Assembly (NCBI GenBank): GCA_016785225.1
Contig: JAFBJZ010000603.1
Span: 62,001 to 126,000, forward strand
DNA: 64,000 nucleotides
Direction of reading: 5' to 3'
Source of the DNA: Psettodes erumei
Taxonomy: Eukaryota > Chordata > Actinopteri > Pleuronectiformes > Psettodidae
The notes beneath the pieces are model-generated. The model searched no databases. It saw only the letters and a list, made by a program, of their open reading frames with translations, and was not told the origin of the DNA. The translations under genes and the position numbers were made by a program. Below are positions 26,701 through 42,200 of the stretch, in pieces (within the stretch, counting starts at the first letter, position 1; each line of letters opens with the position of its first letter).

Positions 26701-29700
26701 AAACAAGCAAGCCAATCTGAGAGTACACCAAAAAAGGAATAACATAAGTTTTGATTTCTGCGAGAGGGCACAGAAACTACACAGAGCGTGATTGGTTTTG
26801 TTCACAGAACACCAACAGCTACAGAGAGATGCAGCAGTTACAAAATGAAAAGCTGCATTTCCTCCACAGAAAGAGCACAAATATTAAAATCAGTCCTGTG
26901 TGTAAATGCATTCATTCAATCTCAGTATCATCATTATACTGGGCTTCATTTGCTCTTCTTTTTGCTTGTTTGACTGCTTCTGACTGCATTGTTTGTCCAT
27001 ATACAAATCTCTCATCCGCAGTGTGGTCACTGTAGAGCTGCAGGGGGAGGTGAGAATTGGCTTCTTTTGAGATGTGGTGAATTTCTGACCACTGAAACGT
27101 ATTTTCAGGTGGAGTGGCAGAGAAACGAGGATGTGATCGACCCAGCGAGCGACCCCAATTTTTTCATCACCACTGACCATAATCTCGTCATCAAAAAGGC
27201 CCGGCTGGCGGACACGGGCAACTACACGTGTGTGGCCAAAAACATCGTTGCTCGCCGCAAAAGCACCTCTGCCACAGTCCTAGTCTATGGTAGGTGATAA
27301 CTTCTCTCAGTGGTGTCAGAGCTCTATATGCAGAGGCTCACAAGAGGTCTGAACTCACAGCTACACAGTATACAAACATGAAATCAGCTCAATTGAATTG
27401 TTTTGCTTGCATGTTGCTTCTGTTATCCCGCATTAACCTCTGCATGTTCCCTCGCACGGAAAACACCTGGGAGCACTTTTTTCCATCAGGAAGTTGTAAT
27501 ATGATATTGGATAGATTCTACAATATGGTTGTAATAGTGATTTGCAGTGTGATGGGACATACTGTGTGTCTGACAACTTGCATAAGCTACCTCTATTTTT
27601 CTTCGAGCAATGAATTACATCATCATAAATAACCTCATAAAGAGATAGTAGTGTATCTGCACAATAATTAGCACAACTTAAATGTTACTGGCAGCCATTC
27701 TGTCAAAGCTGGCAGTCTCTGATCTCACGGCTGCCATCTTCCTCCTCCTCTGTAGTGGATCCAATATGAGAGGAAAAATTGAATTAACAGCAAACTGTAA
27801 ATAATGACTTGGCTTGATAAGCAGACTGACCTTTATTAAAATGCAGGGAGACAGCATATTTTCTATCAAAGAGGGTTCCTTGGGTACTGGCACAACTAAA
27901 GTTTTGCATACATTACAGCCTGGCTTAATTCTCAGCTACATGCAAACAGGAGATGGAAATCATGTGGAAATGAGCATATAAGAAACGTATCCAGCACCGT
28001 GTCTGACACATGGTCTGCGTATGGTGAGGTCGCCGAAAAAGACGATGCTATGATTTACTGTAAAGTCTGAGCAGCAATTCTTGTTTATTGTCATGTCACA
28101 CCATATGCTGCAACTATACAGCACCATGTAGACACCTGAACACCTGCTTTTAGACACTTTGCTCTACCATTAAAATTATTTTTTTAATCTACACAGTATA
28201 TACAAATTTATATGAAAATAAAGGTTAATAAAGTTTTTGTGAAGTTAGTACTTACTAAAAATACAAGAGGATCACGTTATGCACTGTAAGTGTTTTCATT
28301 TGTGTGTCACTGGGAATTATTTGATCAAAATTCAATGTCTTACGCAGTTCTCATATTGAGGTTGAAGCTACTTGAATATTAATTATCACTTAAGACTGCA
28401 GTTCCTCTGCCTTTTCAGCCAAACAAAAGCTCTCAGTGAAATCTCAGTGGATTGTAGTGTGTAAGATGAATCCAGATTCAGAAAACATAAGCAAGTGTGG
28501 AACAGGAGGGTGGAGTTTTTTGGACTGGTTCGGATTATCCTGTTCCTCCGACTATATGCAAAAAATACACAAATGCGCATTTGAGTGGGTTTGAGATGAT
28601 CTTTCCTTGATGAAGTCTATATTGCACGGAACAGATTACAGCATGCATTTGTGTGTTTGTATATCTGTCATTACTTTAGTTTATACCATAAAAATACTTA
28701 ACAAATAAACAACAATGAAATATGTGACAGACAGTTAAAGAGCTCATTGTATTTTAGATCTTTCACCAAACCCCTCAAGTCATTTTTTCCTTTCAGGAAT
28801 TTTTTTTTTAGTTCAGCAAGAATGTGCAGACCTTGGGTGGGGTGGGGGTGTCCAGACATTTAAATAGCACTGTATGACTGTAAATCTAGTTAAAAACTGA
28901 GGCATGTGCACTTTCATGGTGAATGGTTTCAAATGAATTGCGTTAATTTGGAGCATGCAGTCAAAACACACATTATCATACACTCCTCCAAGCCTCTGGC
29001 ATAAAAATAAAAGAGCACAATTATCGTTGCTGTTTATTATAACTGATTAGGTTGTTGTTGAAATGCTCACTTCGCAGATGATGAAATCTACAGTTGAATT
29101 GGCTGTGGAGGCAAGAGCCTTCACACTCCTATTGTTTGCCCTTTTTTTGTATCGTCAAACATTCTTTTTCACTCTTAGACCCAAGAATTTCTGAATAAAT
29201 TGCAGGCGTGTTTGCATGTGCAGTTTTATTTCTTCCCATCAAGCTTTAGGCTTGAAAAAATAACAAATATGTTGCTGCTGCGCTATAATTGAGGGTAAAT
29301 CCTTATAGAAGAGGTCTTGTTTAAAAAAAAGACCTGTTACTGCAGTTCGCTTATGTTTCTCTGTGGCTGAGAAGAAAAATTCACTTATCTGAGAACATCA
29401 CTGTCCGGCGTGCTAGCTGATCTAGCTTGCTGTAGCAAGTCATAATAATCGCTACTTTTCAAAGGGGGTTCAACAGGGGGCCAGCGATGCATTTTAACAA
29501 GGCCTGGCTGGTGTGACTGCACTCTGTGCTAAGAGGTAATCAGGGGCCGAGTTGCCAGGCAATTTACCTCGCAGTGGCGGGCAATCAATCGCATAGAGAG
29601 GGCAAGGAAATGATTCAGCCACGACAAGCACAGGAGAGAGTTAGGGGGAAATTAGGAAGGGAGTATGTACAGAGAAGGAACGACAGTGCTGTTCAAGTCA

Positions 29701-32700
29701 ATAAATCAGGAATCTTGCTATCTTGTAAGCTAAGGCACACGCAGTAGATACAGGAAGGAGCTGTTTAGAATTAAATCAGTGTGATTTGATGTAATCAGCT
29801 GCCGTCGAGCGATACAGCACCAGTTATTTGCCCAGTTCAGAACATGGAGTCTGGTTCAGCAAATGATAGGTATTCAACATGCAGACTATTTTGAACTGCC
29901 CAAACTTTCAGTCTTAAATATAAAAGAGGAATACATTTTACATGTGCTGTTCTCTACAGTTCAAAGAATGCTTGAGTTTGAAGAATGACATGTGATTGTG
30001 TGAAAACGGTGCTGGACTTGTGAAGGACACAGTCTGAATTACTGGGACAACCATGATATATTTCATTTTTAGCAGTGTGTTGGCATTTCCAAGGATTAGG
30101 TGATGTTTTTTATGTATTTATTACAATGAGCACTGGGATTTAACTGGCATTTCTTCACAGTGATTATATTCTGACTGTATTATGAATCTTCTGTATAATG
30201 TCTTGGCATTACCCTGGAGAAATTTGGGGGGCTATTCAAAAGGTCCACTAGTTACCGTGCAGCAAATGTGCCTTCGTCAAAGATGAGGTTGAAGATGGCA
30301 AGCAGTCATGTTATTTTCTGCTCCCTGTTGAAACCATTTTGTTTCCACTGCAGTTGGCTGTAATTCCAACTTGGACACAGGAAGCAGCCCCTTTGCTCTT
30401 GCTCTTCCATTAGTTCCCTCTGCAGTGCTGAGCCAAAGAGTGTAACAGCAGTCACAAGTATTCAAGCGCAACACACCTCTTTAGTGCATGTCGGGTAATC
30501 CTGGCTGCTCTGTCCCTTCATCCATCCACCCCTCCCTCCCTCACCCCTCCATTCCCCCCCAACCCCAACCCCCACCCCCCGGCGCTGGTCTGACAGTCAA
30601 CGGCGGCTGGTCCACGTGGACCACCTGGTCGTCCTGCAGTGCAGTGTGTGGGCGTGGCTGGCAGAAGAGGAGTCGGAGCTGCACCAACCCCACGCCACTG
30701 AATGGAGGCACATCCTGTGAGGGGCAGAACGTCCAGAAAAGTGCCTGTGTGGCCACCTGTCCAGGTAACTCCCAGGCAACCCTGTTTGTCCTGTGGCGCT
30801 TGGCTTCCTGTGGCTTCCTTTTCGCATTTTTTTGCATCTAGAATTCATCAATCCATTTTATGTTGGCTGCCCTTTTTGTACCAGCACCTCTACATCTTTT
30901 CTTAGATGGCAGTGCTTCTGTTGTTTCCTGCAATTAGACGGCTTACACAGCAATGTCAAAACCTATTAGTCCTCACAGTAAGGCCTCATCCTAAAGGTGA
31001 TTTGTTATTATCAAGCTTTGTTCACATATCTTTTAACATTCTGCACTGTACGCACACCCTATATGGGAGACCTGTCTGCTTTAAGAGACATGGTCCCAGC
31101 CATGGCGTTTGTCAGATCAGCTAGTACATTTGTTATTGTTTGCTGCTCAAGCTACGTAGTAAATATGGGCAATAAAAAGGTGAATTATGGCAGCCTGTGT
31201 GCCATGGTTACGTGTGGAGTTGAGAGCGTTTCATTTGCCTGGCCGTTCTCCCTTGTGAGAGCGTCAGAGAGGCAGAATGCCCTGCCTGATACTGAGCAAC
31301 ACATATCGATCCCTGGTAGCCTGAGATGGAAGTCAAGCTGCTTCATTTGCAGTCCCACATTAGCCCGCTGACAGAGGGAGAGATAGCGCGTGCGAGAGAG
31401 AGAGAGCAGGGTAAAAAAAAGGAGGTGTAGCGTGGAAGCATGGGATGGAGACAGATGGACTCGGATGCAGCGCAACGAAGGCAGGAACAAAGCCCAGAGT
31501 GAGAGCGAGTGAAGAGGAAAACTGAGAAAGAGTGTGTACAAGAGCTGGTTGTTGGTTGCCAGCAGACCAGTCTGTGGACACACTTGTATGGCTGGGGCGC
31601 TGCAGCCGAGCTGACCGCAGGAGAAATCTCCCACGCTCAGTAAATAGCAGAAAGGGAAATCGAACACCTCTGGCAGTGGCAGCTTCTCCCTGTCTAAAAC
31701 AAAGGTTATCTTCCTCAGTGAATCACGGTGTAGTGTTACACATCTCCCATGTAAAGACATCACTAGATGACAAGCGTGAATGTAAGTAACATGGCCCGCT
31801 GGAATACAGTGGGAGGAGGTAGACAAGGGAAAGGCAGAAATGCGTGACACTCTGTCAGTACGCTATCTGGATTGATTTGGAATTATTAGCGCTGGAGCAA
31901 CGAGTAATGGAATTAAAGGGCTGTCCAGGGATGCTTGACATTCCCCCAAAGCAAAGCAGGATACTGACCTCCGTGAGCTTAAAGAGATTAATGTCAGTCC
32001 AAGCTGCTATTGTTAGACCATACCCCACCCTCCTCTATCTTTGTGTTACCCCGCAAGGAGAAAGTGTGTAATTTCAACCCTTAGGGTGCTGTGACAGAAA
32101 TTGCATTGTGCCCTGCGAGCACTGTTTGTAGGGGACTTTGGGAAAGAAAGAACAGCTCTTTTTTTCCTCTTGATGAGACGCGACCCCCGCTCACACCTCT
32201 ATCACTCCTGTTGTTTGGCAACAGAGGGTTAGTCTCTGCCTCCTTTTCTCACTTGCTGCCTGTCTCAGACAGAGCATCAGTGGCACAGACGGGTCCAGCT
32301 GCTGGGACCCAGGGAGGATTCCCCTCGAGGCCAAAGTCCACCACGCCAGCGCCCGGGGATGATGGGCTTTTGTTTCCATTCACGAGTGGCACTGTGGCTC
32401 TGTTATGTACTCACAGACATGCCTCTGAAGTCCCCCCAAGATGAACTGACTCCCCCCCCCATCATCCTTCACCAAGCACGCGCACCAAGGCCAGCAACGA
32501 CAACCCCCCGCATACAACCAAATCCTCACGTCGAATACATGATTAACACTTGTACTATGATCATCATCAGCCTGAATAAAAGAGTCACGCGCGGTCAGCG
32601 AGGAGGAACAGATGAGAAAAGCTGAGCAGTGTGCATCCTTACATACTGGATAACAACTTTAATTACCACCGTGCTTATAGCCTTCACAGGTCTAATCCAC

Positions 32701-35700
32701 TAGATGCACAGTAGATGGTTATTTCAGCCCATTTCAGAAGAAAGAGACTTGAGAAGAATGAATTACATGGGGGGCTGTAATGCTGCAGATAGACATCATG
32801 TTATTTATTCAGACACTGCTGACATTTGGATTCAGAAGTAGTGTTCTTGATTTTTTAAGTCAGCCTTGAGAGGCATTTTTCCTCTACAGCGCCTTTGTTT
32901 TTGAGCTGCGTTATAAAAATTGCATGATTTAATGCTGGTCTTGTTTCAAGAGTTCATTAATTATCTAGACTAAGATTCCGTGTTGATTATTAGCTCTCAA
33001 GTGCATTTGACTTAAAATATTAGATCTTTGAAACGGGTTACAGAAAAAAATATATATATATATACTGTATACATATATATTGCTGCTTATTCTGTGTCAT
33101 TTGCAATTGCAGTCTGTTTTGCTTTTTTCTAAAACACATTGATGGATTTGCAGTGCTTCTCCTTTGGGGAAAACAGATGCTGTCAACTGAATGAATATTT
33201 GCTCGAAACAAATCAGTATAAATTTGGAATCATCAACATGCAAAGGCTATAATTTCTCTCTGCATTGCCCATCTAGGTCTATATATAATTCTTGTAGAAA
33301 TGCCGATGGCCATGTGTTGTTCCAAATTTGCTCCTTTAGAGCAGTGCTTAGCTACAGCCACAGAGGCACATTTTCATATGCATACTTTGTACGAGCCTCC
33401 GCAGACTGACACCATCGACACCAGCCTGTTCAGTAACAGAACTCTCCACATGTCTGCTCAGGATGACTCTTGTATCTAAATGTGAGCTCCCACCTCTCAT
33501 CAGGAAAGTGTGAATCTAGAGAGGTTCATCTGTGTTTTTGTCTAAGTCTCCTAAGTGTTTAATGAGAGTTGGCGGAGGCCTGCACGGCAGATCAGATGGG
33601 CTCCATGCTGAGAGAGACACAGGGAGCTGCGGAGGAGGAGGAGGCTGAGGCTAAAGCCTGAGGCTCAGAGCAGAGCAGATCAACACTTGAGACAGCGAGT
33701 AGCCAAACTATGCAAGAGCTTAATCTCCATCTCTTCTCCCTCTCTCTGCCTTCTCCTTTTCCTTTGTCTCCATCTCACCACATCCCTAGCTGAAGTATCC
33801 CACATCATTCTGCAGTCCATCCCTCACCCTTCCATTGACTGCCCCTGCGCTGACTTGTGGTCAGAGCCAACAGTCATGGCAAAATGTCAAATCACACCAA
33901 CATTTCCGACAAAGACGCAGTATCTGGGCCAACAGATTTGGAATTGACACGATGACACCTGCCCCACACAAATGAACTGAACTGTTGCCTACTGTTTTAG
34001 AGCACAGCAAACAACCTGAAGAAATTTCTAATTTGTGTGAATTATTTACATAACGTACTGATCCCTCAGGCTCGCCAGAGGAGTCGTGAGAATTCTGCTA
34101 GATGGAAAATAAACAGACTTGGGGCTGGTGTATTTGTGCGCGCGTACTTGTAAGTGTGTGTTTGTGCACGTACATGTTGTACACATGCAAATTAGCCCCC
34201 ATATGTCGACTGTCTGCACTGCAGGCAAATGTCTAATTCTTCTTTGGAAGTAAGCATTTGTGCATGTCTGGATATTATCAGAGATTGTTCTTGAGACTAC
34301 ATATTTTATCCAAGGAATAAATAAAGGCTGTAGCTGATGAATGTGACAGAAAAACACATTAGTTCACTGTGAAAAGACGATGGCCATCTGGTGACAGCCT
34401 CGCATCAGCGCTGTTTTTAATCATTCGGTGCCATTTGTTTTGGCTCACCCTCTCCATGGCTCATTCTGTCTCATTTTCGTTTGTTCTAGTGGTTTAGTTA
34501 ACATGAGAGGATAGACTGCTTTATTCAGTTAGCAATTACATACTTCCACAACCAGGTGAGGAAAAAAAACAAAGCAGATTTTTAAATATGTAAAATGCAT
34601 TAACAATTTGGTGATTACATTACACGATTCTGTGGTTATCAACCTCCTCCATGGCTCTTTGGTTCACTGCGGCTGTTCTTTTTTTTTTTTACATCAGCCT
34701 TTGAACACCGGGATTAGGGATGGTTACTGTGCACACGTGTGTTTACAGGACAGTGGGAGTAGAGGGGCGGCCTGCTGGTCTCAGTGGCACTTCTCTATCT
34801 CTTCATGCTCCCTTCAAGGACTCAGAAACCATGGGTGTCCAATGATCTGGGACTGTATCCGTCAGCAGCCATTGTCATTTTCAACAGCAGAGCCTCAAAC
34901 AAGCCCTCCCACCGACCTGTAAAGAATGGTCGGGTTCCTTTTGCTCCTCGCCTTGACAACAGGTCCAAATGGGAGCTTGCCACTTGGCTATTGTATTACC
35001 GTGCCTCCTCAGAGACCTGCCTGACCTAAAACCTGCAGTGCTGCAAGATTGAAAATCAGCTGTGGTGCCTTTTGTAGCCGCACTAACAATCTCTCTGTGG
35101 GGATATGATCAGGAAAACTGTGGCAGTGTTAGACAATTTTCTGATGTGGACTCTGAAAAAGTTAAAGGATGGCGTTTGTTTCTGACTCCAGCCTTAAATT
35201 TTAAAAAAAGAAAATCAAGGAAAGTGACAATTTTCTTGCTTCACTGCATTTATTGGAACCACTTACTATCTTTTCACTTCCTTTTATGCTGTCCAAACTC
35301 CTGTGAAAAGCCCCTCTGTCTCTAAAGTAGTTACAACATATGTCTAGAGTCAGACAAGCCACCAAGGACTGTTTATACACCTTCAACTTTCTTTGATTTT
35401 CCTAAGCCTCCTTGTCACAGTGCTCGTGTCTCATCCACAATCTCATGAGCAGCACCCTGTTTCCACTCCAATCTCCTTGTTTGAAAATGTTATTTGCATG
35501 GTCATTAGTCTTGCTTTGTGGTGGAAAAGAGAAGTAGAATTTCATCACCTCATCAGGGCAGATGTTGATCTCATCTCTTTATTTCACACTGGTGTGGATA
35601 AACTGAGGGGTGACATAATGTATTCATTAGGTTGTAATTCGCTATTCAATCATTCTCATTCCCAGCTTGGATAATCGGCCCACTGGCCCACGGATGGGTC

Positions 35701-38700
35701 CACTCAATGCCAAACAAGGACAATTATCTGATTGGTTCTGCTCTCTCTGCCAAATGGATCTGACTCCAAAGAGGCTGTGTCAGCATCCCACCACATGTGC
35801 ACACACACACACACACACACACAAACCCTCTCACATTCTCTAGCAGTCATTTTAGGGCACACATGGACAAACATGCAGATGAGTGTGGGAGCAGGGTCTA
35901 ATTCACACACCTGTGCCTCCAGTCTAAAATGCTCACAGCAGCTTTTAGCTCGTTTTCCAATTGGACACTCACTCTAAATCCAAATGAAATCATTTCTTTG
36001 AGCTGTTATGCAATAATACAGTAGATACCACAACCTGAATAACATCTCACTGTCTCACTTATGTTTTATTAACAGAAGCCTGAGACCTGCAGCAGGTCGG
36101 ACCTTCTCTCCAGAGGTCATGCCCCCTGCACTCTTTATCGCTAGGATTAATGAGCACTAAGGTTTGCTTGCCCTTAGGTCAGTCAGGAGGAGGGTTGCTG
36201 CTGCCATACAGTTGTGCATGTGCTCTGTGTGTGTTCTGTGTGTAGGTGTGAGAGAGGCTCTGGTCTGGTCCCATTCACCCTTACATTTGGGAGAAAGAAA
36301 AAGCGAAACAGTGACGTTTTCCCCCCATGAGAGCTCATTACTGCTCTTTTTCCCCTTAGCCCTATAGCAGCCTTCCCCTGGCCTGACGCTGTCTCACTCT
36401 CAGTATTAGTCCCCCCACCCATGGCCGCGATGCCAAATTACCCCCACCTTTGCAAAATGGCCTCGCTCTCTGTGTGTGGTAAAACGGCAGATATTTCTTA
36501 CAGCGAGGCACACTCAGAGCTATTACCAGTCCTTTTCCATGTGTTTCATTTTGCCCATGCCGTGTGTTTGAAGTTATGGTGAAGCTGCAGGTGCAATGTA
36601 AATTAATCTCTGTTCAGAGTAATACCCACCTGTATTGTGTCTTGCATTCAAATACACTGCAGGTAATGCTCATGTCGCTACAGTAACTGCTTCTTTGACA
36701 AAAAAAATCAAGCCGAGCCGGATTTGTTCTTTTTTCACAAATGTTCTCTTTGTCTTTTGAGGAATTCCAAATAGAGGTATATGCGTGTGCTTGCATGTTT
36801 AACAGTAGATCAGAGGGCCAGGCTCCCAGGGGTCAAATTCTTCTTCCTGTACAGATTTACTTTGTTGACAGCTGGGTCTGCCAGGCCACAGCACCTTGTA
36901 CCAGTGGGGTTTAGCTTAGTTGCATCTGATTTCCATGTTGAAAATAAACAATGAAAGCAAAATAGAGACAATATGGCTCCCCTCAGCAGTTTTACGTTCT
37001 TTGGTTTCCCTGTGCATCTGCTGGATATGAGTGTGTACAAGTGGATTTGCATGTCTTTATAATGTTTTCCCTACCAGGTTTCCATTTCGGAGCGAGTGAA
37101 TTTGCACAGGATGGCAAAAGAGTATTCTGCCAGTTGTTCTCATCTCACACGCAAATACGCCCCTGCTTTTACATCGCTGCTGCATCTGAACTTGCTGCGT
37201 AAAAGTTTTAACAGTTCACACCACTGTTTGCGAAATAGAAGTTACAGCTTGTTTTATTGAAACTGTTCAGCATGGTCTCCAATCCAATCAATAGTTTATC
37301 CTTGCGAACTAAAATATATGTGTTTGAAGTTTGCTGCTGTGTGTGTGTGTGTGTGTGTGCATGCTCTCACTCATTGGTTTATATTGTGTGTCTCTGCAGT
37401 GGACGGAGGCTGGAGTGAGTGGAGCAAGTGGTCGGCGTGCGGCGCAGACTGTTCGATGTGGAGGAACAGGGAGTGCACCCAGCCCACACCTGGCACTGGT
37501 GGCAAGGACTGCCAGGGGCTCGATCAGCAGTCTCTCAACTGTACCAGCGAGCAGTGCCCTCAGAGTGAGTGCATCATCACCCACATATTGTAAACCCGCT
37601 CAGTGGAGCAATAGAAAATATACAGTCTCACAAGGTGTTTTTTAACCACTTTTCTGCATCAGGATCAGCAAAATGCAATTCATTTTATATTTGCTTCCTG
37701 TAGCTGAGCTGATTAGTGGCAAAGGAATATTCTCATCAATAAATCTACTCAATCATTTGAGTGCTGTAACCAGAAAATACACTACTGATCTAATAATAAA
37801 AAAAGCACGCCACTCTCAAAGCCAACATGGAAAATTTATTTAGGAATAAAAACCATGATAGTTTTGCAACCTTCATCAGATACAACAACAAATAGATCAC
37901 AAGTGAAACATCCAGAGCAAGTGTACAGTTAACCCCTGAACTGAGGCAAGTAGAGAGGAAAGGAAAGAAAAGTCTTCTCCCTCCATTCCTTTAATATTTT
38001 TGATTACAGTTTCCGCTTTGGTGAGAGGAGCAAGAGAGTCCTGCTTTTATCAGATCAAATAAACGTTTTATGTCTCCTTATGGTGTCAGCTTCCTGTGAT
38101 AGATGTTGAGCACATCTTACAAAAGGTTCATAAAGGAAAGATGTCCATCTCATACGACAGCTGTCCCGACAGAAAATTGTCTGCAGATCTCTGCTGCGTT
38201 GTCCCCACTTGCATGACCTTTTTAAACAATCAGTTCAAATTAACACTGGTGTGGCACTTGCTGCTAAGATAATATACAATCTTTTCACCTGCATCTACAC
38301 TGAAATGATCTGTAACCTATTAATAGAGTTGAGAATTAAACCATCTCTCCTCTGATTAAAACACAACGTGCCAGATGAAGTGGTGCAGGTCAAATGCACA
38401 TCGCTGACATGCACGTGTGCTGCGAGTGTTCTCAACGTGCATCAGTATTTATTTTGTGTGCACATATAGGTCGCTGGAAAGCCAGTGTGCCTTGCTTTCT
38501 TTTGGATGTGTTAAATCTGCCAGTTCCGTGTTTGCTGCTCCCCATGTGTCATTAATAGGGCATGTGCGTACTGTCGGGATTAGAAACCGCAAAGCTCGTA
38601 CAGCCCAAGCTGGCAGCTGAGTGGGAACTGGCACCACAGGGTCCGCTGCTGACCAGATGGACATGAAGGGAGACCTCTGTCACTCTCCAAAGATATCAAA

Positions 38701-39176
38701 GACAGAAAGATAGCTCCCCATCCGGAGATGATGAGTCTCAGGGTGGCATCTCATAGAGAATATGTTATAAATAGTTTGCTCTTTGGCTGATCTGCATGGT
38801 AAACACTGAGTTTTAATGGGGATTCGGTTGACATGGGCCAGTGCATTAATAAACTGAATTATGCATTTTTCACTGATTGATGTGATCAGAAAGACCGATG
38901 CATGGAGAGTGCGCGTGTGTGATGGGAGGGGGGGGGGGGGGGGGTACAGAATATCTGCTGAGAGCTAGTGTATGAGAATGTTGCATTGTGCTTATATGAT
39001 GCCACTATGCGGGAGCGCGTATGTGAGTGCATGCGTGTGCGTGTGTCATCCCATAGCTGGGTTTGGCTGGTGCACTGAACCAGGGAGCTCAGTCAGCCCA
39101 TCATCAAAGGTCAGCAGCCCTTCCCCCGAGAGGCAAGATATATAAACAAAGATGCCAGTCATTGTTCCTCACATGT

Positions 39177-39207
<31 letters not shown>

Positions 39208-42200
39208 CACTCGGTATTTACACTGACAGTGCAGAGCAGAGCGCTGGCCTCTGAAAAATGCCTGTCCCAATCTGTTCCCAGCAGATGTGTTTCCATAGAC
39301 AATTGCCGTGTGAAGTATTATAATAAGCAAAATAGCAAGATGGTTTTGGCTCGTCAGCAGCTCCCATACTTCAACCATGTCTGGAGGCTATTAGCTGAGA
39401 TGGAAAACTTCCCCCTGAAACAAAAGGCATCCTTCTCTTCTAGTGTAATCGAACAATGCAGCTGCAAAATAAGCTGTAGCTGCTGTGCAACAAAATGTCC
39501 TCTGTCTGCGGACCTCACAAACATCTCTAATCTCCCTCATTAGGACATACGTCAGATGAGTTTGTTGTTTTGGGTATTGTATGTATGAGAATCGATGTGC
39601 GGCAGTAAGCTTTGTGTTACAGCTCTAAAATAAACAGCTCTGACCCAGGCAGGATCATTTTCATAAAGCAAACAAGTGAAGCCCAAGATGAAGCAATGCA
39701 AAATCTGTGCAGGGAAATAATAAATGCGCTGGCACTGTGCCAGCACCAAAATGGCAGACAGGTGTTAGGGGCCACGAAAAGGATTTGGAAAAACGATAGT
39801 GCGAGTATTCTCACGCACAGGAAATTAGGGCAACATAACAACAATTATTTGACTTAATGTGTGTAATGAAGGTAATGAAACTGTTCATCTGTCTTTAGTC
39901 TGTTTTTGTATTTGGGGTCTAATTTGGAGGGGAAGCAGCTGATGTTTTCGTCATGGGTTTGTTTGTCAGAGTGGGGTCACAGGCTGTGTGAAAAATGGCT
40001 TAACATTTATTTTGGGCCATATTTCACCTGGACTCGCTGAGGGATGGGACGACTGTATTGTGGAGATAGTAATGGTCACGTTCACTTTGAGAGTTTTAGT
40101 AGCCATATTTCCCTGACCTCAAGAACTCCACTGTTATTCATCTTCAAGCGAGTGACTAGAGGATTGGCCATGGGATGAAATATATACTCAGGTTTCTTGA
40201 TAAATGCCCAGGGAAGAGGCGCAGGAGGCTGCAAAGCTTTTATTTATCAATGCGGGAGAGAGAAGGGAGCAGGTAGAGTGAGTTGAGGACTATCAGGTGC
40301 AGACATTGTGCTGACTGCCAATGCAGAAAGAGCCCAAACTTCAACAGGGGCCAGGTACATAGCCTCAGAGGAGATGAATTATAGGTCCACACTGACCCGT
40401 CTCAAGTCAGAAACTGATCCCTAACCAGCCAGCCCTGGAGCGAGTCTGGGGAGCAAAACCGGAAGCTCAGGGAGAGGAGAACAAACAGAGACTGGCCTGG
40501 GGTCATCTCTGACATCCACAGATTATCCGCAGGCAGGTGTCAATCATGCAGAGAGGTCAAACACAAAGAGAATCAAAAGTTCTTCCACAGCAATTACTTC
40601 CAGTGGAAATGAACGATGGAGTGATGGCTGACAGTGAGCGGAGGATAGGTAAATTGGTATTGTGTGGGAAAAGAGGGACAGAAAGAGAGAGAGAGGACAT
40701 GTTAGAGGGGGACTAAAGTAAAGACCATCCAATTATAAAACCTGATTAGCTATGTCAATTACAGTGTGATGGATGTCCTTTCAATTATTGGCTGGCATCA
40801 TGAAAATCAATGCGCAGGGCCAGGAGGAGCTGAGAGCAGTTGTTGGTCAGGGTTGCAGTGAGCGCCGGGATCGTTTCGCCGTGACACCTGGTGGGTCAGA
40901 TAAAACTTCACTCAGTGATGCTCCGATAAACCGCCAGAGATTACAGACAGAATAGAGGGAGAGAGGGGAGGAAAGCAAGGGAGAGAGAGTTGTCTGATTG
41001 ACTGACTTTATTGTCCGGGTGCAAGAATGGTGTGTGCTAACGAAAAGGAAGAGTCAAGATACCAGATCTTTGCATCTGGGGTTAGTGAGGTGCCTTTGGT
41101 TCGCCCTTAGAAAGTAAACAGCAACTGGTCAATCTAAGGCTATGTTTATCCAATCAGCAGAACCCAGTTGTCTTGTCTCCTTGCTGAAGGGTGTTGTTTT
41201 GTCTTTAGTCAGGCTGGAAAACTCTCAGTGGACTGCAGTACCAGGAGTCCAAATATCACAGCTTTGCCTGGCCTTTGACTCACCAAGACAATTGGATTTG
41301 GGACATTTAATGAGAGATTCAGGCATAGTCTCTCCACCTTTTTTGGAGGTGTGAGGTTCAGCCAGCCTGCTAACTTTAAAGAATTCCGATGCTTCCCTGA
41401 GGAGACAGAGAGAGAGACAGAAGATCCTTTGGAGTGAGATGCATGCAGGCTAAATGCAGGTCAAACCTCTAGTTTATTGTTATACAGTATGTACCAGAGA
41501 CAGTGTCACACAACTACAAATTCTTATTCTGCAAAACATTGAGTAACATGACAACAGGTATGCAAATTCAAATATACTATAAAAACAAACATAAAAACAA
41601 TGTACAGATGTGCGATCAAATATATATAAAACTGAACATTAGAAAGATGACATAATGCGAAAAACTATCAAAATGTTTTATCTTGTAAAAATGAAAGAAA
41701 AAATGAAAGAATACTGTTTCATACACACTTCATTGCACAGTATATTGTAAAAACGCAAAAAATGTTGTTAAAAATTCATCAACTCATCAATGTGTACTGA
41801 TTAAAACACACTACAGAGCATAAATTTATAAAATAAATTAAATTAAAATGCAAAAAAGGTCAGAATTTTGTATATTCATGGAACGCGAAAAAAGAACAAC
41901 ATAGTATATACTGTTTCAAACATGCTAAATAGCATAAATTGATAACTATGCAAAGTTATGCAAAAGTTCATAATTTTGTATATTCATGAAACGTGGAAAG
42001 AGTGACATACTATACTATGTCGTAAAAATGAGAAAAATGTCAAAAAATTTTATCTTCTAAAAATGCAAGAAAACATCAAGGAATACTGTTTCAAACACAC
42101 TACGTAGCATAAAAGGTGTTAAAAATGCAAAAAGGGCATATTTAGGTATATTCATGAAACGTGGAAAAAGCGACATACTATATTATGTTGTAAAAATGAG

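Larger units (their letters stand above)
30765..37399 (+). other. unc5a intron between window exons 5 and 6
   Basis: 6,635 bp. It contains AT repeats near 33045-33080, an AC microsatellite at 35800-35823 and a GT microsatellite at 37338-37359 close to the acceptor. A 221-codon open stretch on the minus strand (31850-31185) has a low-complexity Ser/Leu/His translation and no domain, so it is not called. Octamer motifs occur at 34185-34192, 35492-35499 and 37045-37052. Confidence 0.85.

Noticed and set aside
26989..27108. Upstream extension of the Ig2 exon frame
   Set aside because: The pyrimidine tract and AG at 27107-27108, together with the family exon boundary at VEW, place the exon start at 27109.
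31185..31850. 221-codon open frame on the minus strand
   Set aside because: Low-complexity Ser/Leu/His-rich translation, no domain and no splice context. It lies across GA-rich sequence that removes stops on one strand.
37800..37920. Possible transposon end (GTTTTGCAACCTTCATCAGAT)
   Set aside because: It resembles a common repeat end only over a few bases, and no partner end or target duplication was found.
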